A DNA stretch of 64,000 bases from Meira nashicola. Lineage: Eukaryota; Basidiomycota; Exobasidiomycetes; Exobasidiales; Brachybasidiaceae. Shown in pieces: positions 39,727-48,976 of the stretch. Position 1 is the first letter of the stretch. Every line of letters begins with the position of its first letter. A model generated the notes under the pieces. The model worked only from the letters and a program-made list of their open reading frames with translations, made no database searches and had not been told where the DNA came from. Both the position numbers and the translations under genes were made by a program. Location: positions 3,968,013-4,032,012 of the forward strand of contig BCJU01000001.1 of assembly GCA_001600355.1 (NCBI GenBank). The letters run 5' to 3'.

Positions 39727-40548
39727 ATGAAATCCTTTCCAATCGTTACTCTTTTATGCTTTGTTGTTGTAACTTTTGTTACAATGATGAATGCAAAACA
39801 TTCTGCCCATTTAGCCAAAAGAACAGGATCATCTTCTTTTCAATCAATTGCAGAAGGATTTGCAAAGATTGCAGAAACGATTAAAGCTTTAGATGATGCA
39901 CAACAAGCTGCAGGTCAAAGTGGTACACCTGATTTCAGTAAAGCATCAAAAGGTTTAGCAGAACTATCAATGGAAGCAGAAGCAACAGAACATGAATTAC
40001 GTGCAATCGGAGTAGTAAAATTAGATGCTTCAACTTCTAAAAGTATTGCAACTTCTTTAACTTTATCTGCTCAATACGTTAAAGGAATTACTCAAATGAT
40101 TAAAATTGGTAAAGATTTTTTTGCAAAAGGAAATGCAACAATGACTGTTATTCAAATTTTAAAAGCAAATATTTCTCAATTTAAAAGTTTATTCACAGAA
40201 TTGGATAGACATGTTGACTTTGCTATTTTACGTTCTTATGCTCCTCAACAAATTATTTTCATTTGTAGTATCGTTGATGCAGTCGTTACTCTTGATCCTA
40301 AACAAATCTCTTCAGGTGCAAAAGAATTTTGTTCAAGCAAAAAGAGTGATTATTTCGATCCAAACGTTTTCGGTGGTTGTACAAACACTCCTAAAGGTTA
40401 TGGTAGTTGTGGAAATAGTCCAACAACATTTTATCAACAAGCTTATACTGCCGGTACAATGGGTTCCAATTCAACTTCTTGCACTTCAGCTCCTAAACCT
40501 CCAAAAAGTTTCGCAATTCCAGCAAATTGTTTATCGCACGGCAAATAA
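39727..40548 (+). CDS. Array gene 2 (subtype A): secreted protein
   Basis: This 273-residue protein has the signal peptide MKSFPIVTLLCFVVVTFVT and Lys-Arg at 31-32. The first helix (FQSIAEGFAKIAETIKALDDAQ), GQSGTPDFSKASKGLAELSMEAEATE and VIQILKANISQFKSLFTELDRHV make it the nearest relative of gene 1. NAT, a glycosylation sequon, precedes the VIQIL helix. The C-terminal signature is YGSCGNSPTTFYQQAYTAGTMGS, and the end is SFAIPANCLSHGK, with an extra Cys. I start at the ATG at 39727 because the frame upstream runs into a TATA-containing promoter. The two spacers share sequence, so genes 1 and 2 look like a tandem duplicate pair. Confidence 0.85.
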   Translation: MKSFPIVTLLCFVVVTFVTMMNAKHSAHLAKRTGSSSFQSIAEGFAKIAETIKALDDAQQAAGQSGTPDFSKASKGLAELSMEAEATEHELRAIGVVKLDASTSKSIATSLTLSAQYVKGITQMIKIGKDFFAKGNATMTVIQILKANISQFKSLFTELDRHVDFAILRSYAPQQIIFICSIVDAVVTLDPKQISSGAKEFCSSKKSDYFDPNVFGGCTNTPKGYGSCGNSPTTFYQQAYTAGTMGSNSTSCTSAPKPPKSFAIPANCLSHGK

Positions 40549-40987
40549 AATAAAAGTTTGTTGTTCATATTTAGCCCTCTAATTTCAATATCATACTTTA
40601 TGCTTCATTTAGGATAGTTAAGGTATGACGAGTGTTCCTTTAGAGTTGTTAGAGTATGACGAATTATAATGGTATATAATATAAAATGACGCATCAATTC
40701 AAATTCCGCTTTGCTGAATAAATGAGAATGCGAAGCGGAACACCGAAAAATGGCCATAAATCAACACCCCAGCTCATTTCAAAATTTATTCGGCGAACGA
40801 AAAAGAAATTAAGACGGCTATAATCTGTATATTTGGTATAATTAGGCGCCGGAACAGATATATGAGTGGAACTAAGTTTGAAATGTGACCCTTCCTTTGT
40901 TGGTTATAAAAACAAGCAAAAAACATAAACTTGATCCACTTTTATTCCCCAACACAAACAATTTTCTCTCTCACCCACTTCCACACA
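40549..40987. other. Spacer between array genes 2 and 3
   Basis: It includes GGCGCC at 40845-40850 and a GGTTATAAAAAC box near 40909. AAGCGGAA and TTCGGCG short motifs also occur. No gene. Confidence 0.45.
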
Positions 40988-41794
40988 ATGAAGCTAATCA
41001 ACTTCTTTGCCTTTTTTACAAGTTTCATTTTAGCATTTACTGCTATTTCAACTTTAGCAATCCCATACACTTTTGATAAACGTGATTCATCTATTGCTAC
41101 CACATTCAAGACAATTAGTCAAGTTATTGGTCAATTACAACAAGCTCAAGCAAGTGCAGGTCAAACAGGAACACCTGATTTTAGTAAAGCATCAGGATTA
41201 CTCGTTCAATTATCTCAACTTGCCGAATCAGCAGATTCATATTTAGTCGGATTAGGAAAAAACAAAGTAGATTATACTTCTGCTAATAGTATCGGTCAAT
41301 CTCTCGCCTCTTCAGCTCAAAGTGTTAGTTCAATCACTTCTTTAATTCAAAAAGGTAAACAATGGTTTGCAAAAAATAATGCAACTCAAAAAGTAATTCA
41401 AATCTTACAAGTTAATATTAGTCAATTTCATCAATTATTTGTTAATTTGAATAGTCATGTGGCTAGAGCTAATTCTTATGTACGTCATGAAAAACGTATC
41501 ATTTGTGCAATGGTTGATGCTATTGCAACTTTAGATCAAGGTCAAGCTTCTGCTGGGGCAAGAAACTTTTGCAATGTTGGCAGTGATGGCGGTGCATACG
41601 ATGATGATAAAGGTCTTGATGCATTCAATAACGGAGCCACTCCTACAGGTTATGAAACTTGTGGAAACAGTCCAACTATGTACTTCCAACAAGCTTATAC
41701 CAGTAAAACATTGGGTTCAAACGTTCAATGCCCTTCAACCCAAAAACCTTCTCCTAATTCATTCAAAGTGCCAAGCAACCCTTTATTACTCTGA
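40988..41794 (+). CDS. Array gene 3 (subtype A): secreted protein
   Basis: This 268-residue protein has a signal peptide (MKLINFFAFFTSFILAFTAI) with Lys-Arg at 31-32. It opens DSSIATTFKTISQVIGQLQQ and carries the subtype hallmark GQTGTPDFSKASGLLVQLSQ. NNAT precedes KVIQILQVNISQFHQLF, giving a glycosylation site in the conserved place. An acidic insert, GGAYDDDKGLDAFNNG, appears before YETCGNSPTMYFQQAYTSKT. The same insert is present in genes 4 and 6 and absent from 1 and 2, so genes 3, 4 and 6 form a closer set. The C-terminus is SFKVPSNPLLL. Four Cys in the mature part. The start at 40988 follows a CACACA leader. Confidence 0.85.
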   Translation: MKLINFFAFFTSFILAFTAISTLAIPYTFDKRDSSIATTFKTISQVIGQLQQAQASAGQTGTPDFSKASGLLVQLSQLAESADSYLVGLGKNKVDYTSANSIGQSLASSAQSVSSITSLIQKGKQWFAKNNATQKVIQILQVNISQFHQLFVNLNSHVARANSYVRHEKRIICAMVDAIATLDQGQASAGARNFCNVGSDGGAYDDDKGLDAFNNGATPTGYETCGNSPTMYFQQAYTSKTLGSNVQCPSTQKPSPNSFKVPSNPLLL

Positions 41795-42297
41795 TTCGAT
41801 CTTCTTATTCAGTTGAACAGGTAGCTCGTCATATCACTTCAGCCCTTTTAATTTCAAATTTTATTCTTTTAACATATTCATTTGGTGTGCCTAGATTATG
41901 ATTGTACCTTGCAGGAATGACCTAAGCACTTTAAATTTTCGATATACTGAGTTTCAAAATGATATAAAGTCAAACGACCCTTGACTAATTTCATAAACCC
42001 ATTCGGCGGAAATGTACTTATTTAAGCGAAAGAAGATTAAAGTGCCGGCGCCTTCATGTGATTATTCAAGATAGAAAGGTTATTATTTTTTTTGGCCGAA
42101 ATTGTTCTCATTCTTTAGTCATCATCACAATTGGGCGTCATCCATCACATACGTACGTAAAGAAGGACCTTGATGGTCAGACTTTAATTGAAAATGTGAC
42201 GTATTTTTTTTTGAAGGATTGTTGATTATAAAAGCAAGGTAAATTTTTGATTTGATTTATTTCTCTTCCCAACAACAACATCATCATCATAAACATC
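41795..42297. other. Spacer between array genes 3 and 4
   Basis: It holds GGCGCC at 42047-42052 and GGCGTCATCCATCA at 42134-42147, the latter nearly repeated upstream of gene 6. GATTATAAAAGC near 42224 is the likely TATA. No gene. Confidence 0.45.
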
Positions 42298-43119
42298 ATG
42301 AAGTTTATCAACATTTTTACCTTGTTTACAAGTTTCATTTTAACATTTGCCTACTCAACGCTGGCAATGCCATATCCTGCTTTAAACAACAAACGTGATT
42401 CTTCTATTGCAAACACGTTTAAAACGATTAATGATTTAATTAGCGAATTAAAACAAATTCAAGAAGCAGCAGGTCAAACAGGTACACCTGATTTCAGTAA
42501 AGCATCAGGTTATCTTGCTCAATTAGCACAAACTGCAGAATCAGCAGATTCATCTTTAGTTGCTTTAGGAAGTAATAAGTTAGATGATAGTTCTGCTAAT
42601 AGTATCGGTGGTTATCTCGCTTCTTCTGCTAAAAGTGTCGTTTCCATTACCGCTTTAATTCAAAAAGGTAAAGAATGGTTTAAACAAAATAATGCAACTC
42701 AAAAAGTTATTCAAATCTTACAAGCAAACATTGATCAATTTCATCAATTATTTATTGATTTAAATTCTCATACGCCTGGAACATATGCTTTGAATTATAA
42801 ACCTGATGAAACTCGTATCATTTGTTCAATGGTGAATGCTGTTGCCGCTTTAGATGCAAGTCAAGTTTATTCAAGTGCAAAGATTTATTGTAATGGTGGC
42901 AGTGATGGTGGTGCATATGATGATGATGAAAAAGGTCTTGATGCATTCAATAATGGTATCACTCCTTCAGGTTATAGTACTTGCGGAAACAGTCCTACAA
43001 ACTTCTTCCAACAAGCTTATACTACTAAAACTTTAGGCTCATCAAACACTCAATGCACTTCAACTCAACAACATTCTCCTAATTCTTTCAAAATTCCAAC
43101 AAATCCTTTGTTACTTTGA
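42298..43119 (+). CDS. Array gene 4 (subtype A): secreted protein
   Basis: This 273-residue protein has the signal peptide MKFINIFTLFTSFILTFAYS, Lys-Arg at 32-33, and DSSIANTFKTINDLISELKQ. The GQTGTPDFSKASGYLAQLAQ block, NNAT sequon and KVIQILQANIDQFHQLFIDL helix are as in gene 3. The insert GGAYDDDEKGLDAFNNG precedes YSTCGNSPTNFFQQAYTTKT. The end is SFKIPTNPLLL. It is followed by a subtype B gene (5). The same A-then-B order recurs as genes 6 and 7, so this is probably the first gene of a duplicated two-gene unit. No intron. Confidence 0.85.
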   Translation: MKFINIFTLFTSFILTFAYSTLAMPYPALNNKRDSSIANTFKTINDLISELKQIQEAAGQTGTPDFSKASGYLAQLAQTAESADSSLVALGSNKLDDSSANSIGGYLASSAKSVVSITALIQKGKEWFKQNNATQKVIQILQANIDQFHQLFIDLNSHTPGTYALNYKPDETRIICSMVNAVAALDASQVYSSAKIYCNGGSDGGAYDDDEKGLDAFNNGITPSGYSTCGNSPTNFFQQAYTTKTLGSSNTQCTSTQQHSPNSFKIPTNPLLL

Positions 43120-43499
43120 TCTGTATGGGGTGAGAGTGTTCATGAATATCTTCATTTGAAATTCATATATTTCCAAATCTTGCCTAGTAATATTCTCAAT
43201 CCAATAGAACTGTTAGGAGACCGTAATTAATTTGAGAAAAGTTGTGACTAGGGGGGGGGGGGGAGGCGTCAACTTACAAATCTATTCAGGAGACCGCGTT
43301 TGACAAACAATGGCACAGTATTTCCTTCTAATATACACATTTCAAACTCTCTCCTTAATTATACGGAGAAGATATTCCCTCTTTTAAAAGAAATGCAATG
43401 ATAAACATAAAAGGTATATAAACACATCATTTTGATAACAATTTGCAAACATCATCCATCAACACTTTTTCCAAGCAAATCTTATATCCAACAACAAAA
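43120..43499. other. Spacer between array genes 4 and 5 with 13-G tract
   Basis: A run of 13 G (43251-43263) is followed at once by AGGCGTC (43264-43270), another GGCGYC motif. GGTATATAAAC near 43413 is a good TATA about 85 bases before the start of gene 5. Confidence 0.55.
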
Positions 43500-44342
43500 A
43501 TGAAGATCAATCAATTGATTACCATTGCTGCACCTTTGACTTTATCATTGGTCAGTATGACAACAGCTGTACCATCTAAGGTATCAGCAACGAGCAAGAG
43601 GGAAAATACGCCAGTCTATATCGAATTCCAAGAAATTGCTCGTAAATTTGTCTTTTTTGATCTTTCCTTAAAAGCTGATAAGCCAGATTATAATCAATTA
43701 GCATATGACTTAAACGATATCTCGACAACTGCAGAAGCAGCATGGAGTTTATTACGTCAATCTAACAAAACTCAATTACAAGATCAAGAAGTAAGTACTA
43801 TCAGTGAAAATTTATCAAAGATTGCAAGTAAGTCAGGTTTAGTTGAAGCAATGGCAACTAAAGGTCAAGATTGGTACAAGGAAAATAAAGCAGTTGATAA
43901 AATTGCTCAAATCATTGAATTAAATGCTTTTGAATTTTATACTCTTTTTAGAGAATTTAAAAATTACGTTAATCAAACAACTTATTCACAATATGGTAAA
44001 GATTTCACAACTACAATTTGCGAATTTGTTACTGCAATTCACGTCCTTAACCCTAATACACCTGCTCAAAATAATGATGCATATGTTTATTGCGTGAATT
44101 ATAAAGCAGGAGCAAAAGGTAATTTAGCAAAAGATGACTTTAATATCAGTTCAATGACACCACCTGGAATGGAAACTTGCAGTAACCAAACAACAAGATT
44201 TTTGGATGCTGCTTATACGGAGCATACTCTTGGTACCGTTGTTACAAAATGCACTGCTAAGAATATTGGTATCTCGGGTCCCTCTTTGCCACAAGACGCT
44301 CTCGAAATAAGTCTTCCTCAAACAGCGAACAAGGCTAATTGA
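43500..44342 (+). CDS. Array gene 5 (subtype B): secreted protein
   Basis: This 280-residue protein has the signal peptide MKINQLITIAAPLTLSLVSM and Lys-Arg at 33-34. It differs from subtype A by KPDYNQLAYDLNDISTTAEAAWSLLRQ in place of the GQTGTPDFSKAS block. It has VDKIAQIIELNAFEFYTLFREF in place of the VIQIL helix, and an insert YCVNYKAGAKGNLAKDDF. The C-terminal signature is METCSNQTTRFLDAAYTEHTLGT, where Asn-Gln-Thr replaces Asn-Ser-Pro and makes a sequon. NQTTYSQYGKDFTTTICEFV aligns with the VxxYxxYGxSIxxxIC stretch of subtypes C and D. Its only close relative here is gene 7. The frame upstream of 43500 is open but lies in the promoter. Confidence 0.85.
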   Translation: MKINQLITIAAPLTLSLVSMTTAVPSKVSATSKRENTPVYIEFQEIARKFVFFDLSLKADKPDYNQLAYDLNDISTTAEAAWSLLRQSNKTQLQDQEVSTISENLSKIASKSGLVEAMATKGQDWYKENKAVDKIAQIIELNAFEFYTLFREFKNYVNQTTYSQYGKDFTTTICEFVTAIHVLNPNTPAQNNDAYVYCVNYKAGAKGNLAKDDFNISSMTPPGMETCSNQTTRFLDAAYTEHTLGTVVTKCTAKNIGISGPSLPQDALEISLPQTANKAN

Positions 44343-44912
44343 AGACTGTTCTTTTACCTACTTACTATATTATTACCTTAACAAGACTATATAAATACTA
44401 TTCTTCCACCTGCTTCCTTACTTCTTCCTGTCTTTACTCCCTTTTAATAAACCCTAATTTTATTCACTCCTATCCTTACTTCTTCCTGTCTTTACTCCTC
44501 TTTAATAAACTTCAATTTTATTCACTTGATCCTTTTTAGGTTAACTTGTCTGATTAATTTAGGATGTTGATTGATGATGTTGCCTTTTAGAATTATCGGA
44601 ACATGACGTAATAATTTGAATTTTGGAAATGACTGAAAGCGGACCGCTTTTGAGCATGCAAAAATTATGACAAATTCTATCGGGCAGAGGTCCGCTAAGG
44701 TGACAAAAACAGAATAAAGGCGCCTTTGTTATTGTTATTTGAGAAAACTTTCTCATTAATTTTTTCGGTCATCAGAATTTTGGCGTCATCGATCAGGAAC
44801 GTTTATAGTCGTTGATAGTGAAACTGAATTTGAAAAGAAGGCTCTATATAAGAGCTACAAAGCGGAAAAGAAATATAAAAAACTCCTCTAATTACTCACC
44901 ACACATCTCAAC
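44343..44912. other. Spacer between array genes 5 and 6
   Basis: It contains a 58-base tandem duplication (44416-44531) and the palindrome AAAGGCGCCTTT around 44719-44724. It also has GGCGTCATCGATCA at 44782-44795 and a TATA set in a perfect inverted repeat, GCTCTATATAAGAGC (44841-44855), about 60 bases before the gene 6 start. Confidence 0.5.
44416..44531. repeat. 58-base tandem duplication
   Basis: Copies start at 44416 and 44474, each opening CCTTACTTCTTCCTGTCTTT. They differ at a few positions. They lie just after the stop of gene 5, in its probable 3' untranslated region. Confidence 0.8.
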
Positions 44913-45731
44913 ATGAAGAACATCAACTTTTTTACCCTATTGACAACTTTCTTTTTGGCATTTGCTATTTCAACTTTAGCAATTCCATACAACACTTTTG
45001 AAAAACGTCATTCATCTATTGCAACTTATTTTGAAAGTATCAGTGAATTGATCGCTAAATTACAACAAGCTCAAGCAAGTGCAGGCCAAACAGGAACTCC
45101 TGATTTTAGTAAAGCATCAGGTTTACTCGTTCAATTTTCTCAAACAGCTGAATTAGCCGATTCAGCTTTGGTTGGATTAGGACGTAAAGGTTTAACTTAT
45201 AACTCTACTAAAAGTATTAAAGCATCATTAAAGTCATCTGCTTCAAACGTTCATTCAATCACTTCTTTAGTACAAAAAGGAAAAGAATGGTTTGCAAAGA
45301 ATAATGTAACTGAAAAAGTTATTCAAATCTTACAAGCAAATATTGATCAATTTCATCAATTATTTAACGATTTAAACTTTCACGTTTCGGATAAAGTTTT
45401 CAATTCTTACGTACATTATGAAAGAAGGATTCTTTGTTCAATGGTTGATGCAATTCTTACTTTAGATCCAAAACAAGTTTCTGCAACAGCAAAATCCGTT
45501 TGCAGTGGTGGTGGTGATGGCGGTGTATATGATGATGATATAAATGGTCTTGATGCGTTTAACAATGGAATCACTCCTGCAGGTTATGAAACTTGTGGAA
45601 ATAGTCCAACCATGTTCTTCCAACAAGCATATACCAGTAAAACATTAGGATCATCAAACACTAAATGTTCTCCAGGTCAAACTGCTTCTCCTCAAACTTT
45701 CAGAGTTCCAAGTAATCCTTTGTTACTGTGA
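44913..45731 (+). CDS. Array gene 6 (subtype A): secreted protein
   Basis: This 272-residue protein has the signal peptide MKNINFFTLLTTFFLAFAIS and Lys-Arg at 31-32. HSSIATYFESISELIAKLQQ and GQTGTPDFSKASGLLVQFSQ place it with genes 3 and 4. NNVT before EKVIQILQANIDQFHQLF keeps the glycosylation site although the surrounding residues changed. GGVYDDDINGLDAFNNG and YETCGNSPTMFFQQAYTSKT follow, with the end TFRVPSNPLLL. It sits between two subtype B genes, which argues for duplication of an A-B pair rather than single-gene steps. Confidence 0.85.
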   Translation: MKNINFFTLLTTFFLAFAISTLAIPYNTFEKRHSSIATYFESISELIAKLQQAQASAGQTGTPDFSKASGLLVQFSQTAELADSALVGLGRKGLTYNSTKSIKASLKSSASNVHSITSLVQKGKEWFAKNNVTEKVIQILQANIDQFHQLFNDLNFHVSDKVFNSYVHYERRILCSMVDAILTLDPKQVSATAKSVCSGGGDGGVYDDDINGLDAFNNGITPAGYETCGNSPTMFFQQAYTSKTLGSSNTKCSPGQTASPQTFRVPSNPLLL

Positions 45732-46118
45732 TAGTGTTTTGTGACTTCTTCTTTAGCTTTAATCGTATAATTCCGTCTATGACGTTAGTAGTGATAGTAT
45801 TCCGATGGATAATATCAGAATTATGAGCAGGTTTGTTTATAACTCCGTCATTTATTTATTTATTGGTGGTATTCCGACGACAAATAATAATAAAGATGGG
45901 CGCAATATAAGCGGGTACAAATAATGAGTGGCTTCGGAATGACCTTTGGAAATGACCTTAATGAAAGTAAAAACAGAAGTACTCTCAAATGAGAGTCTGT
46001 GCATTTCTATTGATTTTCATAGCCTTTGTGAAAGGTATATAAACTCGCTTATTTTATAGACAAAGATAGAAACGCAACCTCATCAACCTCAACACTGTAA
46101 ACAAATATCAACATCAAC
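45732..46118. other. Spacer between array genes 6 and 7
   Basis: Its length (387 bases) is close to that of the gene 4-5 spacer (380), as expected if the A-B pair was copied as a unit. GGTATATAAACTC near 46034 resembles GGTATATAAACAC before gene 5. No gene. Confidence 0.45.
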
Positions 46119-46979
46119 ATGAAGATTTCTCAATCTCTTATCATCTTTACTGCTTTGAGCATTTTAATGGTCAGTTTGACTAATGCAGCTCCCTATGAAG
46201 CTATTCAAAAACGAGAAGATACACCAGTTTGGGTGGAATTCAAAGATTTGGCAAGTACGTTTACCGAATTTCAATCTAGTGAATCAAGTGCTTCACCAGA
46301 TTATAATCATTTAGCGTACGATTTAAATGATTTATCAACAACTGCGGATGCAGCTTATAGCTTATTACGTAAGATGGGTAAAACTCAATTAACTTCTAAC
46401 AATGGTCAAAGTACAGGTAAAAGTTACACAGTTACTGATGACATTACAGAAATCAAGGAAAGTTTAGCCACTTTTGCTTCAGCATCAAGTTCAGTAGAAG
46501 AAATGGCAGTAAAGGGAAAAGTTTGGTATGAAGAAAAACAAGTTGTTGGAAAGATTTCTCAAATTTTAGAATTGGACGCATTTCAATTTTATATTCTCTT
46601 TAAAGAATTAAAAAATCATGTTAATCAAACAATTTATTCCGAATTCGGTAAAGATATGAGTACAACTTTATGCGGTTTCGTCAACGCAATCGAAATTATT
46701 GAACCAAATACATTCGGTAGTAACAAATCAGCATATACGTACTGTGTCAATTATAAAGCAGGATTACGTGGTAATCTCGCTACAGATGGATTTGATATCA
46801 ATTCAGTTGCACCACCTGGAATTGATAGTTGTGGAAACAGTGCTTCAAGATTCTTGGATGCTGCTTATTCAGAAGGTACTCTCGGTTCAACAGTAACAAA
46901 ATGCACTGAAAAGAATGTTGGTATTATTGGTCCTTCATTGCCAAAGAATGCTCTCGGTTTGAAAGAATGGAAAAATTGA
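46119..46979 (+). CDS. Array gene 7 (subtype B): secreted protein
   Basis: This 286-residue protein has the signal peptide MKISQSLIIFTALSILMVSL and Lys-Arg at 31-32. SPDYNHLAYDLNDLSTTADAAYSLLRK and YCVNYKAGLRGNLATDGFDINSVAPPG match gene 5 closely. An extra Ser/Thr-rich insert (NNGQSTGKSYTVTDD) lies near residue 90. The C-terminal signature is IDSCGNSASRFLDAAYSEGTLGS, followed by CTEKNVGIIGPSLPKNAL, like gene 5. A glycosylation sequon NQT occurs at the start of NQTIYSEFGKDMSTTLCGFV. Function unknown. Confidence 0.85.
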   Translation: MKISQSLIIFTALSILMVSLTNAAPYEAIQKREDTPVWVEFKDLASTFTEFQSSESSASPDYNHLAYDLNDLSTTADAAYSLLRKMGKTQLTSNNGQSTGKSYTVTDDITEIKESLATFASASSSVEEMAVKGKVWYEEKQVVGKISQILELDAFQFYILFKELKNHVNQTIYSEFGKDMSTTLCGFVNAIEIIEPNTFGSNKSAYTYCVNYKAGLRGNLATDGFDINSVAPPGIDSCGNSASRFLDAAYSEGTLGSTVTKCTEKNVGIIGPSLPKNALGLKEWKN

Positions 46980-47672
46980 TTTTAAATGCTTTATCAAGCA
47001 TACTTTTCACCAATTAATTCTTTTCGCTCTTATAAATCATGTTATTAGCCCTTTCCGCTCATATAATTCAAATAATCAACCCTCTTCGCTCATATAATTC
47101 ATATAATTAAATGATTCATTTTGCCCCTTTCATTTAACCGATCGAGACTGAATAGTATATCTTTAGGTTTTTAGACTCCGAACTGATGTGGAACGTTGGC
47201 AAAACAACTAACTTTGGCGCCAATATGTCTTCATTGATTGATTGTTATACGCAAATGTTGTTGAATTGTATATCATTAATATTGTTTAGGCTCCGAGCTG
47301 ATGTCGAACGTTGGCAAAACAACTAACTAATTTCGGCGCCGATAAATATTTATTAATTGTTGTACGCAAATGGTGTTTAGATTATATCTTTTATTAATCT
47401 TTTGCGGAGTACTATTCACCGTCGACCTACTTCATTTTATATGTTTACGGGTTTCCGAGGTTCATTGAAGTGGAGCGTTAATTTGATAAGTTGACTCATT
47501 TCCTATTGATAGAAAGGTACTCCGTTTTTGCCTTCATAATGAAGTTTGACAATTATGTTTTGGAATTTGATTGTTGAATAGAAAATATATAAAACACCCC
47601 ATTCTTCTTTCTGGTAGGAGACCTCTTTCCCATTAACCCGTTTTCATCATCATCTTCTTAACCCTTATAAAA
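46980..47672. other. Spacer between array genes 7 and 8
   Basis: It starts with short near-repeats of CGCTCATATAATTCA (about 47050-47105) and then the roughly 104-base direct repeat (47171-47388). AAAATATATAAAACACC near 47582 is the likely TATA of gene 8. No gene. Confidence 0.5.
47171..47388. repeat. Direct repeat of about 104 bases, two diverged copies
   Basis: Copies run about 47171-47274 and 47286-47388. Shared parts include AACGTTGGCAAAACAACTAA, a GGCGCC palindrome (47216-47221 and 47335-47340), and a closing TACGCAAATG…TATATC. The palindromic cores, TTGGCGCCAA and TCGGCGCCGA, differ but stay symmetric, which hints at selection for a dimer-binding site. Confidence 0.75.
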
Positions 47673-48497
47673 ATGAGAAAGTCAAACATCTTTACCTTGT
47701 TGACAATTTTAGCAACAATGCTTATTAGCTTTACTGTTGCAATGCCCTTCCAATCAAGTATGGAAGAAAGATCAACGACAACAGCCAACAAACCAGTCTA
47801 TTTGACATTCAAAGAAATTACTCAAATCATTGTTCAATTAGATCAAGCTCAAGACAGTCCTGCTCCAGCTGGAGCTCCGAATTTTAATGCTAGTGCATAT
47901 TTACTTAATCAATTATCTTTAAAAGCCGAAGAAGCAACAAGTTTATTACAACAAATGGGAAGTGATCAATTGGATGATGAAAGTATTACTGATATCTGTA
48001 GCAGTTTAAGCATTTCAGCTGAACATGTTGTCGCAATCACAAGAATGGTTGAACAAGGAAAAGATTGGTTTGCACAACATAAAGTAACTTCAAAAGTCGT
48101 TCAAATCTTACAATTGAATGCATATCAATTTTCCGCTTTGTTTACTGAGTTGGAAAAACACGTTCCTCCTACTGTTTATGGAGAGTATGGAAGAAGTATT
48201 ACCAATTTCTTATGTTCGATCATCAATGCTATCGAATATCTCGATCCAAACGCATGTGCACCTGAAGGTAAACAATTCTGTGATAGTTGTCAACAAGATC
48301 AATCACAATATTATCAAGGTGATTCATATGATTATACTCAATTAGCACCACCCGGAATGGATTCATGTGATTACAGTTCAAATTCATACTTGCAATGTGC
48401 TTATGAACAACAAACACTTGGTACGCAAGATACAACTTGTGCTTATGCAATCATTTCCGTCACTTTCGAATTACCCCAAAACGCTTTATGTTTGTGA
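47673..48497 (+). CDS. Array gene 8 (subtype C): secreted protein
   Basis: This 274-residue protein has a signal peptide (MRKSNIFTLLTILATMLISF). In place of the Lys-Arg of genes 1-7 it has Glu-Glu-Arg. It mixes features: FKEITQIIVQLDQAQ and SKVVQILQLNAYQFSALFTEL recall subtype A, while VYGEYGRSITNFLCSIINAIEYLDP leads to subtype D. CDSCQQDQSQYYQGDSYDYTQ is a private acidic/Gln insert. The C-terminal signature is MDSCDYSSNSYLQCAYEQQTLGT, with Gly-Asn lost and an extra Cys. The end is FELPQNALCL. It looks intermediate between the A/B and D groups. Confidence 0.85.
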   Translation: MRKSNIFTLLTILATMLISFTVAMPFQSSMEERSTTTANKPVYLTFKEITQIIVQLDQAQDSPAPAGAPNFNASAYLLNQLSLKAEEATSLLQQMGSDQLDDESITDICSSLSISAEHVVAITRMVEQGKDWFAQHKVTSKVVQILQLNAYQFSALFTELEKHVPPTVYGEYGRSITNFLCSIINAIEYLDPNACAPEGKQFCDSCQQDQSQYYQGDSYDYTQLAPPGMDSCDYSSNSYLQCAYEQQTLGTQDTTCAYAIISVTFELPQNALCL

Positions 48498-48976
48498 TCA
48501 AAGCTACAAATGTAGTTATGATGAAATGAAATCTGATTTGCCCCTTGAATGAATGTATGCATGTATGCGTGTGTGCGCGGCAAAACGAGTCTTCCTTTCG
48601 TGCGATATCTCCTTCCGAAACACAATCCTCTCCCACTTTAGGATGGACACCTTTGTACGCGCGCGCTGCGCTTCCATCCTTCTTCCTACCTATCATGGAT
48701 GGATGAAAAGAAGGAAGGAAGGAATGTGAAGTACAAATACAAGTCATCGGAATTCCTCATCTACCTTTTCGGTTATGATCAAGGAGGGGAAAATGTAAGT
48801 AAAGGGTAAAAAGCGGAATATGACACTGCCACGAAAAAGGCTGAAATATCATTTAGCAAGCGCTAATTACGGAAGTGGAATCCGCAAATTAAAAGGTATT
48901 TAAAGAAGACAAAAAATTCATTTTAATCTCTTTCGTAACCCACAACCATCCACCACAAAGAACAATTCGATCAAAA
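48498..48976. other. Spacer between array genes 8 and 9
   Basis: It contains an ATGTATGC microsatellite (about 48550-48572), the GC island ACGCGCGCGCTGCGCTT (about 48657-48673) and a GGAA-rich run (about 48707-48724). AAAAGGTATTTAAAG near 48892 is the probable TATA of gene 9. Confidence 0.45.
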
